64,000 bases of DNA from Pontibacter silvestris (GCF_020907275.1 NZ_JAJJWI010000006.1:124001-188000), one strand, 5' to 3'; positions 1 to 9,328 are shown, counted from the stretch's first letter. Numbers and translations are program-made. Notes: generated by a model from the sequence alone, not told the origin.

Positions 1-2
1 TG

Positions 3-2015
3 GGCTTCCTGTTGACTATCTTCCTGGTGTTCTTCTTTAATATAACGAGCCTGAACTGGAGTAAGCCAACTTTAGCAGTGGCTGGTGCCGATGTAGATGT
101 AGAGCATTCTCATGCTTCTTCCCTGGGAGACGTGCTTAACTCTTCTGCCCGTGGTATCAACCATACGGCTGATCCTACCGCTTCTTTGGAAGACGATGAA
201 GAGTATGAAGAAGATGTTGAGGATACAGAAGAGCAGGAGGAAGATGACGAAGAGGAAATCAGCCGGGCTTTAGAGATGGAGCTACGTTCGCTGAAGCAAG
301 AGCCTGTGAAGCCAGAACCTCCAAAACCAGAGCCTCCTCAGTCTAAAGTTCCTTCGCTGGAACTGGACATCGATTTAGGAGATGATGTGGTGCTGGAGGA
401 TGAAGCCGAGGAAGAGGAGAACTCAGAGGATAAGGTACTTGAGGAGGACGAAAGCATGGCCTTACAGATAGAGGAAACTCCGGAAGAGGAACATGCCATA
501 GCTGGTGAAAACTATGACCCTACGCTTGATCTGGCTCGCTACCAGTACCCACACATTGAACTGCTGGAAGACTATGGCAGCAGTAAAATACAGGTAAGCA
601 AAGAGGAGCTGGAGGCCAACAAAGACAAGATTGTAGAAACACTGGGTAATTACAACATTAGTATTGCCAGTATTAAAGCTACGATTGGCCCAACAGTTAC
701 ACTTTATGAAATTGTGCCGGATGCCGGGGTGCGGATTTCTAAGATCAAGAACCTTGAAGATGATATTGCCCTGAGTTTGGCAGCGCTTGGTATTCGTATT
801 ATTGCGCCTATTCCGGGTAAGGGAACTATCGGTATTGAGGTGCCAAATACTAAGAAAGAGATGGTTTCTATTAAGTCTATCCTTTCTACAGAGAAGTTCA
901 TGAGGAGTGAAATGGATTTGCCAATCGCTTTTGGTAAAACCATCACCAACGAGGTATTTATTACAGACCTTGCCAAAATGCCGCACTTGCTTATGGCCGG
1001 TGCTACTGGTCAGGGTAAGTCAGTTGGCCTGAACACAATTCTTACCTCATTGCTGTATAAGCGACATCCATCGCAGCTGAAATTTGTGCTGGTAGACCCT
1101 AAGAAGGTAGAACTCTCGCTATTCAATAAAATAGAGCGGCACTTCCTGGCTAAGCTTCCGGATAGTGAGGAAGCCATCATCACGGATACAAAAAAGGTGG
1201 TGAACACGCTGAATTCGCTTTGTATGGAGATGGACATGCGTTACGACCTGCTGAAAGATGCTGGCTGTCGTAACCTGAAAGAGTATAACCGGAAGTTTGT
1301 GGAGCGTAAGCTGAATCCGAAAAAAGGGCACCGGTTTATGCCGTACATTGTGCTGGTCATAGACGAGTTGGCCGACCTGATGATGACTGCCGGAAAAGAG
1401 GTGGAAACACCGATTGCCCGTCTGGCGCAGCTGGCTCGTGCCATTGGTATTCACCTGGTAGTGGCTACGCAGCGTCCGTCTGTAAATGTTATTACAGGTA
1501 TTATTAAAGCTAACTTCCCGGCACGTATTTCGTTTAAAGTTACCTCTAAAATAGACTCGCGTACTATTCTGGATACAGGTGGAGCGGATCAGCTGATCGG
1601 ACAGGGTGATATGCTCTTCTCCATCGGTTCTGATATGATTCGTATACAGTGTGCCTTTGTGGATACACCTGAAGTAGATCGCATCTGCGATTACATAGGG
1701 GAACAACAGGGGTATAACGATGCATACCTATTGCCAGAGTTTGTAGGTGATGAAGGAGGAAATGAGAAAGCCGACTTTGATCCTAGCTCACGCGATCCGT
1801 TGTTTGAAGAAGCTGCCCGTATAATTGTACAGCACCAGCAGGGTAGCACCTCGCTGTTGCAGCGTCGACTGAAACTAGGCTATAACCGTGCGGGCCGACT
1901 GATTGACCAGTTAGAGTCTGCAGGCGTGGTTGGTGCGTTTGAAGGAAGTAAAGCAAGAGAAGTTTTAATTCCGGATGAGTACAGTTTGGAACAGTTATTG
2001 AGTACCATGCAGTAA
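3..2015 (+). CDS. ftsK: DNA translocase FtsK/SpoIIIE family (5' partial)
   Basis: This is the C-terminal part of the membrane-anchored, septum-located dsDNA translocase that clears the chromosome terminus during division. The frame is open to the left edge, so the start and most membrane helices lie outside; the first visible residues are the end of a hydrophobic helix. An acidic Glu/Asp-rich linker (about 75-540) precedes the motor. The motor has a Walker A GATGQGKS (about 999-1025), a Walker B VIDELADLMM and the family segment ATQRPSVNVITG. A winged-helix gamma domain ends the protein (RRLKLGYNRAGRLIDQLE), which in the family reads KOPS sites. The TTG at 12 is only the first start-like codon in the window and is not the real start. 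lolA follows 21 nt downstream, probably in the same transcript. Confidence 0.95.
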   Translation, partial: GFLLTIFLVFFFNITSLNWSKPTLAVAGADVDVEHSHASSLGDVLNSSARGINHTADPTASLEDDEEYEEDVEDTEEQEEDDEEEISRALEMELRSLKQEPVKPEPPKPEPPQSKVPSLELDIDLGDDVVLEDEAEEEENSEDKVLEEDESMALQIEETPEEEHAIAGENYDPTLDLARYQYPHIELLEDYGSSKIQVSKEELEANKDKIVETLGNYNISIASIKATIGPTVTLYEIVPDAGVRISKIKNLEDDIALSLAALGIRIIAPIPGKGTIGIEVPNTKKEMVSIKSILSTEKFMRSEMDLPIAFGKTITNEVFITDLAKMPHLLMAGATGQGKSVGLNTILTSLLYKRHPSQLKFVLVDPKKVELSLFNKIERHFLAKLPDSEEAIITDTKKVVNTLNSLCMEMDMRYDLLKDAGCRNLKEYNRKFVERKLNPKKGHRFMPYIVLVIDELADLMMTAGKEVETPIARLAQLARAIGIHLVVATQRPSVNVITGIIKANFPARISFKVTSKIDSRTILDTGGADQLIGQGDMLFSIGSDMIRIQCAFVDTPEVDRICDYIGEQQGYNDAYLLPEFVGDEGGNEKADFDPSSRDPLFEEAARIIVQHQQGSTSLLQRRLKLGYNRAGRLIDQLESAGVVGAFEGSKAREVLIPDEYSLEQLLSTMQ

Positions 2016-2036
2016 GAATAAACGAGTATTAAACAC

Positions 2037-2681
2037 ATGAGAAAGATATTTTTCGTTCTGCTGCTTGTAATGTTGTTTGTGAATCTGGCTAATGCCCAGC
2101 AAGACCCGAAAGCAAGCCAGATTTTGAACGCAATGAGCCAAAAGTACAAAGCCATGAAAACCTTTAAGGCTACTTTTGCTCAGACTGTAGAGAACTCATC
2201 TTCCAGCGTTAAAGAAAGCCTGGAAGGTAATGTATTGGTAAGTGGAGATAAGTACAGGCTTCAAGTAAGTGGCCAGGAAGTAATCAGCAATGGAAAGCTG
2301 CTTTGGACATACCTGAAAGATGCAAACGAGGTAACTATTACCGAAAGCGATGCAGAGGCCGAAGCTATGGCACCAAGCAAAATCTTCGACATGTATAAAA
2401 AGGGCTATAAGTATGCTTATGCAGGTTCTGAAACAATGAACGGTGCTAAATACGATGTGATAGAGCTTTCGCCAGAAGACCGTAAGAGCCCGATTTTTAA
2501 GGTGCGTCTGTACATCAACCAGAAAGATAAGAGCCTTAAAAGCTGGCAGATGTTCCGCGATAATGGAAGCCGTTACACCTATACTATTAAAAACTTCCAG
2601 GCTAACCCAACACTCACAGCTGATACTTTTACTTTTAACAAAGCCAATTATAAAGGAGTAGAAGTGGTAGATTTAAGATAA
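2037..2681 (+). CDS. lolA: Outer membrane lipoprotein carrier protein LolA family
   Basis: 214-aa exported protein. LolA is the periplasmic chaperone that carries lipoproteins from the inner-membrane LolCDE complex to the outer membrane. A signal peptide of about 20 residues ends at ANAQ. The mature part begins with an amphipathic stretch followed by the family's TFKATFAQ motif, then the half-barrel strands (GNVLVSGDKYRLQV, KLLWTYLKDANEVTI). The length matches the family. It follows ftsK by 21 nt, an arrangement also known in other bacteria, and is closed by the strong hairpin at 2698-2746. Bacteroidota LolA-like proteins are divergent, so the family is secure but partner specificity is inferred. 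Confidence 0.9.
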   Translation: MRKIFFVLLLVMLFVNLANAQQDPKASQILNAMSQKYKAMKTFKATFAQTVENSSSSVKESLEGNVLVSGDKYRLQVSGQEVISNGKLLWTYLKDANEVTITESDAEAEAMAPSKIFDMYKKGYKYAYAGSETMNGAKYDVIELSPEDRKSPIFKVRLYINQKDKSLKSWQMFRDNGSRYTYTIKNFQANPTLTADTFTFNKANYKGVEVVDLR

Positions 2682-2697
2682 AGAATAAACTTAGCAT

Positions 2698-2746
2698 AAA
2701 TAGAAAAAGGCTGTTTTACCTTTGTTAGAGCAGCCTTTTTCTATTT
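2698..2746. terminator. Bidirectional terminator hairpin
   Basis: A perfect 16-bp stem (2698-2713 with 2731-2746) has A-rich and T-rich outer ends, so it works in both directions. It lies between lolA (+) and the lipoprotein gene (-). Confidence 0.85.
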
Positions 2747-2783
2747 ATGACCTAGCGTACGTTTAATTTGCCTCTTAACTATT

Positions 2784-3299
2784 TTAATAAACAGCATAGT
2801 CAAGCTTTAAATTAAGGTTACTTACAGTTCTTTGTTGCACCTGAACAGGGTTTATCCCTCCTTGTCCATCAAAACTGTTTGCATAAAGTTTACCGTTCTC
2901 CTGTATAAAGACAGAATAAATTCCAGGAGTCAGACTGGCTTGGTAAAAGCCTTCTGCATCACTTTCTATAGTTGCAACAGGTTCTGCCTGAGGAGTGAAG
3001 TATACATGCTCGTTTTGGCCAGCCTCTGCCATAGTAGTGTAAGGGTACACCTTTACTGTTCTTTTCACGGGATACACTTTACAGGTACTGTTTTCATCAA
3101 CAATGGGCATACAATTTCCTTCAGACAAGGTTAATGTTCCTGCAACTCCTTCTGTTATCGATATTTTATTGTTATTAAGTTGGTAAAGCGCTGCAGTATC
3201 GTTTACCCATTGGTTAGTAACAGTTTCATCTTCTTTGCTACATCCGTTCAGAAGTAACACAGAAATTGTGAGTACAAGTATTGTATAGGCAGCTTTCAT
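2784..3299 (-). CDS. Putative lipoprotein with carboxypeptidase-regulatory-like domain
   Basis: 171 aa counted from the ATG at 3299. A start 16 codons upstream (3347) is possible, but the downstream Met begins a textbook lipoprotein signal (KAAYTILVLTISVLLLNGCS) with Cys at the lipobox, and a purine-rich AAAGAGTG lies before it. The mature protein is acidic (CSKEDE) and then forms a small beta-rich domain. Its phrases ATIESDAEGFYQASLTPGIYS resemble transthyretin-like or carboxypeptidase-regulatory folds. Two further Cys (GNCMPI, STCKVYP) could form a disulfide. It is monocistronic and convergent with lolA. No specific function can be assigned; it is probably an outer-membrane lipoprotein. Confidence 0.7.
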   Translation of the reverse strand: MKAAYTILVLTISVLLLNGCSKEDETVTNQWVNDTAALYQLNNNKISITEGVAGTLTLSEGNCMPIVDENSTCKVYPVKRTVKVYPYTTMAEAGQNEHVYFTPQAEPVATIESDAEGFYQASLTPGIYSVFIQENGKLYANSFDGQGGINPVQVQQRTVSNLNLKLDYAVY

Positions 3300-3417
3300 A
3301 AAATCACTCTTTAAAAGAAGACCATTTTGAGCCAAGAATGGTTGCATCTGTTCTGTACCTTTTGCAGCAAAGTGTAATGCCCTCTATAATTTTATTTTAC
3401 CTCTTCATTTAAGATGA

Positions 3418-3425
3418 TACTTTTG
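3418..3425 (+). promoter_or_regulatory. TAnnTTTG -7 element before pyrF
   Basis: TACTTTTG matches the Bacteroidota -7 consensus TAnnTTTG 24 nt before the pyrF start. No clear -33 TTG lies at the usual distance. Confidence 0.4.
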
Positions 3426-3449
3426 TAGTTCTAACTTACCTGACACTTC

Positions 3450-4280
3450 ATGATTAGAGAGCAGCTTTTCGAGCAAATCCTTAAAAAGAAATCTTACCTG
3501 TGCGTTGGTCTTGACACTGATCCTAAAAAACTGCCAGAACACCTGCTGGATAATGAAGATCCGGTATTTGAGTTCAACCGTCAGATAATTGAAGCCACTG
3601 CCGATTTATGCGTGGCCTACAAACCTAACATTGCTTTTTATGAGGCACAGGGACCTAAAGGTTGGGTAAGTCTTGAGAAAACACTGCAGGTAATACCGGA
3701 AGAAGTGTTTACCATTGCCGATGCCAAACGTGGTGATATAGGCAATACCTCGGAGTTATACGCTCGTGCTTTTTTTGAAACCATGAATTTTGACTCTATT
3801 ACGGTAGCGCCTTATATGGGAGCAGACTCAGTGAAGCCATTTCTGGTGCAGGACGGTAAATGGGTAATCCTGCTAGCGCTGACTTCTAACCCTGGGAGCC
3901 AGGACTTTCAGGTGCTGACGCTGGCCGATGGAAACGAAGAGTACTTGTTTGAGCAGGTGCTTAAAACCAGTTCTACCTGGGCTACTGCAGGGCAAATGAT
4001 GTATGTAGTTGGTGCTACCCAGGCAGATTATGTAGAACGGGTACGAGCCTTGGTGCCGGAGCATTTTCTGCTGGTGCCTGGTGTAGGTGCTCAGGGTGGT
4101 AGCCTGGAAGAAATTTCCCGCTTAGGCATGAATCAGCAGTGCGGCTTACTGGTAAACTCTACACGAGGCATTATTTATGCATCTTCCGGGCGTGATTTTG
4201 CTAAAAAAGCGCGTGAAGAAGCCCTGAAACTGCAACAGGAAATGGAAAAATACCTGGAACAGTACGTACAGCATCTATAA
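3450..4280 (+). CDS. pyrF: Orotidine 5'-phosphate decarboxylase (type 2)
   Basis: 276 aa. PyrF decarboxylates OMP to UMP, the last step of de novo pyrimidine synthesis, in the cytoplasm. The N-terminal [12 protein letters not shown] strand is followed by the signature [11 protein letters not shown] with the catalytic Lys and Asp. The C-terminal phosphate-binding part reads [11 protein letters not shown]. The length of about 275 aa and the [14 protein letters not shown] segment fit the longer OMP decarboxylase subfamily found in Bacteroidota, Actinobacteria and others. It stands alone with its own likely promoter. Confidence 0.95.
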   Translation: MIREQLFEQILKKKSYLCVGLDTDPKKLPEHLLDNEDPVFEFNRQIIEATADLCVAYKPNIAFYEAQGPKGWVSLEKTLQVIPEEVFTIADAKRGDIGNTSELYARAFFETMNFDSITVAPYMGADSVKPFLVQDGKWVILLALTSNPGSQDFQVLTLADGNEEYLFEQVLKTSSTWATAGQMMYVVGATQADYVERVRALVPEHFLLVPGVGAQGGSLEEISRLGMNQQCGLLVNSTRGIIYASSGRDFAKKAREEALKLQQEMEKYLEQYVQHL

Positions 4281-4626
4281 GCTTTCCATCTATCATGCGC
4301 CTTATAGCTGAACGGAAAACAATCTCCGCAGACTTGGAACGCTCACAAATACTACAAAACAGTTGGAATAATACTGCTGAACAAACAGAATATATGGGAG
4401 TTAAGACAAATAGTGCCTGAGTAATTATAAGTCTATAGTATTTCTGTATTAGCCCAAAAATGCTTAACATCTTCCTGTCTAGCCATATTTTATGTAGTTG
4501 CTTAGTTTGTTTTTGCCGTAACTGTTAATGTGTTATTTTAACCATGCTTTTTAGAGCCTATATTGTGTTTACTCTCTTGCAACCAGAGTAGTAATGTTGC
4601 TCTGTTAGCACATCAATACAGAAGGA
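4281..4626. other. 346-bp intergenic gap
   Basis: Between pyrF and the DUF2851 gene. Reading both strands I see no supported gene, RNA or strong hairpin. A leftward 89-codon frame overlaps the 3' end of pyrF but has no family resemblance. Confidence 0.5.
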
Positions 4627-5919
4627 ATGAAGGAAGACTTTTTGCACTACATCTGGCAGCATCAATACTTTGATAAAACCGCTCTGGCTACTGCTGAAGG
4701 CGATCTACTGCAGGTTTTGCATACAGGCTTCTATAACACCGATGCTGGTCCTGACTTTAAAGAAGCACTTCTGAAAATAGGGGAAGTAGAGTGGTCAGGA
4801 AGTGTGGAAATACATTTAAAGGCTTCAGACTGGTTCAGACATCAGCATCAGTCTGACCCCAAGTACGACCAGGTGGTACTGCATGTGGTCTGGGAGGCGG
4901 ATAAGGCGGTACATCGAATAGATGATGAAAGCGTAGTGCCTGTGCTGGAATTAAGAAGCCGTGTGAAGCCGGAGCTGCTGCAAACTTACCAGCAGCTACA
5001 ACTGGCAAAAAGTACTATACCTTGTGCTGCTTTCTGGCCCAATGTGCCTGGTATTACGAAAACCATAATGCTGGAACGGACATTGGCAGAGCGACTGGAA
5101 CAGAAAGGGAAGGAAGTGCTACAGGTTTACCGGAGTTATGGGAACGATTGGGAGCAGGCAACTTACAACACATTATTAAAAGGCTTTGGCTTTAAAATAA
5201 ATCAGCAGGCGTTTGATCAGTTGGCAAAGGCATTGCCTCAGACTGTGGTAAGGAGGCATCATCAGTCCTTACTACAGGTGGAGGCACTTTTATTTGGACA
5301 GGCGGGATTTTTGGAAGAAGCAGAAGATGCTTATGTCAAACAACTACAAAAAGAGCATGCTTTTCTGAGCCATAAGTACGGCTTGCAGTCAAATGTTGTG
5401 GAGCGTCATCAATGGAACTTCCTGCGCATGCGTCCTGCTAATTTTCCAACGGTCAGGCTGGCACAGTTGGCGGCTGTACTACATCAGCATCAGGCACTCT
5501 TCACGAAATTAGTAGAGGCCAAAGATGTAAAGACTTATGAAGCCCTGTTTATGGTGCCGGTTTCAGTTTACTGGCAGCAACACTACCTGCCAGGGAAAGA
5601 AACAAAAGCCGTACAGAAAGCTTTAGGCAAAAGTAGTGCACAGAACCTGGTGATAAATGTGGCGGTGCCGCTGATGGCCGCCTATGCGAATTTTAGTGGT
5701 GAACGTGCTTACTTGGAGAAAGCTGTATGGCTACTGGAACAGTTAAAAGAAGCTTCTAACAAATATACTCGTCAATACGAGGAACTAGGCTGGCAGGCCA
5801 AGACGGCTGCTGATAACCAGGCGGCTTTGAGTCTTTATAAAAAATATTGCCAGCCTGTAAACTGCCTTCGCTGTGCTATTGGCAATAAAGTAATGAAACA
5901 AAACGGCTTAGCTGCGTGA
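4627..5919 (+). CDS. DUF2851 family protein
   Basis: 430 aa. The start MKEDFLHYIWQHQYFD and the segment TGFYNTDAGPDFKEALL with GSVEIHLKASDW are typical of DUF2851, a conserved Bacteroidota family of unknown biochemistry. The second half is helical, and the C-terminus carries a Cys cluster (KYCQPVNCLRC) that could bind a metal; that is inference. No signal peptide or membrane segment is seen, so it is probably cytoplasmic. Its stop codon overlaps the GTG start of the next gene (GTGA, 5916-5919), which suggests translational coupling with that membrane protein. Confidence 0.85.
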   Translation: MKEDFLHYIWQHQYFDKTALATAEGDLLQVLHTGFYNTDAGPDFKEALLKIGEVEWSGSVEIHLKASDWFRHQHQSDPKYDQVVLHVVWEADKAVHRIDDESVVPVLELRSRVKPELLQTYQQLQLAKSTIPCAAFWPNVPGITKTIMLERTLAERLEQKGKEVLQVYRSYGNDWEQATYNTLLKGFGFKINQQAFDQLAKALPQTVVRRHHQSLLQVEALLFGQAGFLEEAEDAYVKQLQKEHAFLSHKYGLQSNVVERHQWNFLRMRPANFPTVRLAQLAAVLHQHQALFTKLVEAKDVKTYEALFMVPVSVYWQQHYLPGKETKAVQKALGKSSAQNLVINVAVPLMAAYANFSGERAYLEKAVWLLEQLKEASNKYTRQYEELGWQAKTAADNQAALSLYKKYCQPVNCLRCAIGNKVMKQNGLAA

Positions 5920-7208
5920 GTGTACTAGTGTACTTGCTGAACATTTTGTTGCTGGCGGGGCTGGTATGGTGGTTGTACAGACAGCCGTGGGTAAAAGAGT
6001 TGCAGCCTTATTTTTTTCCGGCTTTAGTGCTTAAACTGCTTTGTGGGGTTTTACTGGGGCTGCTGTATTTTCAGTATTATGGTGGTGCAGGCGATACTGT
6101 AACTTATTATAAAGCCTCGCTTAGATTAACAGCTTATGCTAAAAACGACTTTGGGAATTATGTGTGGCTCCTGCTGTTCAATGAGTTTGAAAGTGAAGCT
6201 TTCAGAGCTACCATTCCTTTTTCGCGTTTGCCGGATTTCTCGAATTCTTTTTACCTGATCAAGCTTCTTAGTGTGCTAAACCTTTTCACCAACGGGGCCT
6301 ATTATTTAAATACTTTATATTTTTCTTTATTTAGCTTTTGGGGGGCAGGCCGTTTAAGCGCAGCTTTAGCCACTGCCTTTCCCAGCACGAAAGAAGCGGC
6401 AGTTGTTGCTTTTCTTTTCTTTCCGTCTGTAGTGTTCTGGAGCGCAGGGCTTACAAAAGATGCTATCATGTTTGGCAGTATGTGCTGGCTTGTAGCCTTT
6501 GCAGTGAATAGAGCACACAGTAAGCCTGTAAGAGTGGAGGAAGTTCTGTTGTTGCCCCTCATGTTGTACCTCTTTGTACGAATAAAAATTTTCTATGCTG
6601 CTTTGCTGCTACCCTTGCTTTTAGGTTATCTGGTCATTATGGGCTTGTCGAAGTTTGTCGTAGCATTAAAGCAAAGAACAGTGCAAGTGGCGGTGTTTAT
6701 AACTGCTTTTACCATACTAGTGCTAGTGGCTACGCAGCTAAGGGACTTTCTTAGTATAGAGTTTATAGTGGAGCAGGTCTTCTTCTCTTATGAAGATTTA
6801 CTACAACGTTCGTTGCATGGGCCGCACATGGTGCTAAGCCTAAAGCCTACTTTGGCAAGTATGGTTGCTCATTATCCGGAAGCTTTGATAAATGCAGTGT
6901 TCAGGCCTTTTATGGGGGAGTCGTGGGAGTGGCTATATATAATTATGGGATTAGAGAACCTGTTGCTGTTTATATTAATGGCTCTGTCGTTAGCTTCACT
7001 ATTTCGGAAAGCTCCTGTAAAAGTTGAGCTGCTGTATGTAGCCTTGTTGCTGTTTATTTTTGTTTTAGGTGGAATAATTGGTCTTAGTACACCTAACTTC
7101 GGCTCTCTTAGCCGCTATCGTGTCGTGTTTCTGCCTTTTCTGGTTTACCTGCTTTTGCAAAATTATTACACACAAAAGCTACTTAACAGGCTTCAACGCT
7201 TGCCTTAG
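5916..7208 (+). CDS. Multi-pass inner-membrane protein, unknown function
   Basis: 430 aa, beginning at a GTG that overlaps the previous stop (GTGA). It has roughly ten or more hydrophobic segments. An early loop motif GGAGDTVTYY follows the second helix, and later segments read FWSAGLTKDAIMFGS and GLSTPNFGSLSRYR. The acidic loop after the first helices recalls the general layout of membrane glycosyltransferases or O-antigen polymerases, but I do not recognise a named family. The acyltransferase 58 bp downstream hints at glycan or envelope work; this is weak context. The coupling to DUF2851 is the strongest functional clue. Confidence 0.75.
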   Translation: MSVLVYLLNILLLAGLVWWLYRQPWVKELQPYFFPALVLKLLCGVLLGLLYFQYYGGAGDTVTYYKASLRLTAYAKNDFGNYVWLLLFNEFESEAFRATIPFSRLPDFSNSFYLIKLLSVLNLFTNGAYYLNTLYFSLFSFWGAGRLSAALATAFPSTKEAAVVAFLFFPSVVFWSAGLTKDAIMFGSMCWLVAFAVNRAHSKPVRVEEVLLLPLMLYLFVRIKIFYAALLLPLLLGYLVIMGLSKFVVALKQRTVQVAVFITAFTILVLVATQLRDFLSIEFIVEQVFFSYEDLLQRSLHGPHMVLSLKPTLASMVAHYPEALINAVFRPFMGESWEWLYIIMGLENLLLFILMALSLASLFRKAPVKVELLYVALLLFIFVLGGIIGLSTPNFGSLSRYRVVFLPFLVYLLLQNYYTQKLLNRLQRLP

Positions 7209-7238
7209 TTCATCCTTTTAAACTAATCTGCTTATTCG

Positions 7239-7247
7239 TACCTTTGC
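7239..7247 (+). promoter_or_regulatory. TAnnTTTGC -7 element before the NeuD-like gene
   Basis: TACCTTTGC fits the Bacteroidota -7 consensus 19 nt before the start codon. The -33 element is not convincing. Confidence 0.45.
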
Positions 7248-7266
7248 AACTTATTTAAGAGAAGTT

Positions 7267-7902
7267 ATGCAAAACCCGGTAATAATACTTGGTGCCCAGA
7301 AGTTAGGCACAGCGGCACTTGATGTCTTCAACAGTAACAGTGTTGTTGTTTACTGTTTCCTGGATGACAGCGAAGCACTGCAGCAACAGGAAATAAATAA
7401 TGTGTCGGTAATGAGCAAAACGGAAGACAGTGAGTTTTTGAAACTTATTGGCAAGAAGTGCGATGTGTTTGTGGCAGTGGAAGACTCCGCAGCTCGTAAA
7501 GGACTCATTAAAATGCTGAAGGATGAGTATAAAGTTGTTCCTGTTAATGCCATTCACCGTTTCAGCTCTGTTTCAGAGTTTGCCTGGTTAGGCCATGGAA
7601 ACATGGTTGCGGCTGGTGCTATTGTTAATAATAATGCGAAAGTTGGGAACTATAACCTAATAGAGGCTCGTGCCGTGATAGACACAAAAGCTGAATTAGG
7701 CGATAATGTTCAGGTAGGTGCTGGTGCTGTTCTTAACTCAGAGGTAGTGGTAGAAGACGGTGCTTTTATAGGTAGCGGTGCTGTTATTGTATCTGGTGTT
7801 AAGATCGGTAAGAATGCACGTGTGGGCGCTGGGTCTGTGGTGATAGCTGACGTACCAGCCAAAGCTACTGTGTTCGGTAATCCTGCTGCTCCTGTGAAGT
7901 AA
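7267..7902 (+). CDS. Sugar O-acyltransferase, NeuD/PglD type (left-handed beta helix)
   Basis: 211 aa. The N-terminal half is a Rossmann-like domain (VIILGAQKLGTAALDVF, then a CFLDD strand). The C-terminal half from about residue 100 consists of hexapeptide repeats (GAIVNNNAKVG, GDNVQVGAGA, GAFIGSGAVI, KNARVGAGSVVIADVPA) and ends in the family's FGNPAAPVK. Relatives acetylate amino-sugars or sialic acids using acetyl-CoA; the acceptor here is unknown. It has its own likely promoter, and the hairpin at 7933-7966 closes it. Confidence 0.85.
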   Translation: MQNPVIILGAQKLGTAALDVFNSNSVVVYCFLDDSEALQQQEINNVSVMSKTEDSEFLKLIGKKCDVFVAVEDSAARKGLIKMLKDEYKVVPVNAIHRFSSVSEFAWLGHGNMVAAGAIVNNNAKVGNYNLIEARAVIDTKAELGDNVQVGAGAVLNSEVVVEDGAFIGSGAVIVSGVKIGKNARVGAGSVVIADVPAKATVFGNPAAPVK

Positions 7903-7932
7903 GGTGATATCACTAAACTAGTGGATAGATGT

Positions 7933-7966
7933 ACAAGCCTGCTATAGATATCTGTAGTAGGCTTGT
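7933..7966. terminator. Hairpin between convergent genes
   Basis: A 12-bp stem with one mismatch (7933-7944 with 7955-7966), followed by a T-rich stretch on the + strand. It lies between the NeuD-like gene and the convergent DUF2971 pseudogene. Confidence 0.6.
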
Positions 7967-7971
7967 ATGTT

Positions 7972-9056
7972 TTAAACTTCATGAAATTCTAATTCAAATA
8001 ATCCTTTCCCCTCCTTTGCCTTCCAAAGCTTAACATACCACCCTTTTTCTTTGACTATATTTATAATAGCTTTTTGATCTTCCAGGGGTGTCCTGAGTCC
8101 AAAAATAATATTCTCTATATCATTCCCATCAAAAGGAATGGCAAGTCCAACTTTGCCTTCATTTTCTTTATCGAATACGATAAAGCGATGTTCCTTTTCA
8201 TATGCCCAATTTGGTGCTTTAACAAAAGTAGTTTCAAATAATTTTTCAATTCTGTTAATAGTAGCGTGCCCAACACAAGCATCTACCTAAGGGATTGTAT
8301 TTGACTCTAAAAAATTAGTATCATATACAACCGGTAAATCTGTTAAGTGATCTAGATATGATTGCCCATCAAAAATCCCATATCCTGTCTTTTTTCTGGA
8401 CTTCATTGAGCGTTCCATTATTCTCACTTTCACTGAACTCATTAATAGTCCTACACATATTCCAGTGTGGTCTTTAGCATAATGGCTCCACATTAACACC
8501 TCCTTAAAAGGCTCAAAATCTGGCGCTCCTCTATTTGTAGAAAAGACGAATCGATTTTTTAAATCATTTTCATACGTCGGCAAGAATTTCTCGATTTCTT
8601 GATATAACAGAGGAGCAAAATTAAGCCTATCTTCTATCTTCTTTACAACTTTTCTAATATCTAAATTAGTGTCAAATGGATCATTAAAGTAGTTTGGGTG
8701 AGAAAACCACAGTTCTTCATTCAATAACATTTTATCAATAACATTTTAAAAGTGAAGTCATTAACTGCTCTGAATTTCCAATATGGTGATGTGGGGGAAT
8801 TCTTAACGATTGGGATTTGTGGAAGTTTATCAAAACTAAAAGGAATAGGGCTCTCCTTGGCTAGTTGCTCAAGTGATTCAGTAGTTTCTTTTATTTTTTC
8901 TAATAAAGTGGTATAACGAGCAGTTAGTAAATAGAACGTAGTGCCTTCACGTGTTTTTAACCCTTTGATATCAAACTCTAATTGTTTTTTCCTTTTTTGC
9001 AAGCCCTCTAAATACTGAATGATTTGTTCCTTTGTGAATTGCCTCATAGCGTTCAT
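7972..9056 (-). pseudogene. DUF2971 family gene, broken by a 14-bp tandem duplication and an amber codon
   Basis: The N-terminal piece (9056 down to about 8749) has a coiled-coil-like start and reads into YWKFRAVNDFTFKMLL. It then shifts frame where a 14-bp unit is repeated exactly (8721-8734 and 8735-8748). Removing one copy joins it to NEELWFSHPNYFNDPFDTN, the hallmark start of DUF2971 proteins. The frame then meets a TAG at 8287-8289 and continues open for 104 more codons to TAA at 7972, including WAYEKEHRF, a typical C-terminal DUF2971 motif. Repaired, the gene has 357 codons. The region is AT-rich compared with its neighbours, which fits acquired DNA. The family's molecular role is not established. 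Confidence 0.88.
8721..8748. repeat. Exact 14-bp tandem duplication
   Basis: Two perfect copies of tcaataacatttta lie head to tail at 8721-8734 and 8735-8748. Fourteen bases shift the frame of the DUF2971 gene on the - strand. Confidence 0.95.
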
Positions 9057-9259
9057 TTATATTTATTCTAATATAATAGATTTTATCAAAATAAATTATG
9101 CGTAATGTCTTAAGGCGTTGCTCTGTTGTTTTATCCCTTTGTGAACTTCTTCAGGCTAATTCTATAGCTTTCTTTATCGCATCTATCCTTTTAAGAACTG
9201 AAGAAAAGGAGATGAATGGTTGTTGAGAACAGGGAGTAAAATTTAAGAATTGAATTTCT

Positions 9260-9268
9260 TATCTTTGC
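9260..9268 (+). promoter_or_regulatory. TAnnTTTGC -7 element before trhO
   Basis: TATCTTTGC, a good Bacteroidota -7 match, lies 60 nt before the trhO start. No -33 TTG at the usual spacing was seen. Confidence 0.45.
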
Positions 9269-9328
9269 GAAACGTTCAAAGAAATGAATTACTGATATTA
9301 AAAACACTTAGCGAGAAACTAAGCAGTT

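Noticed and set aside
462..986. 174-codon frame antisense to ftsK
   Set aside because: The + strand codes clearly for the FtsK motor, and this frame has no motif.
4201..4470. 89-codon frame on the - strand over the pyrF end
   Set aside because: It overlaps the conserved pyrF 3' end and its composition looks random.
7972..9056. Reading the TAG at 8287 as a recoded amino acid
   Set aside because: The gene is also frameshifted by the 14-bp duplication, so decay is simpler than stop-codon reassignment.
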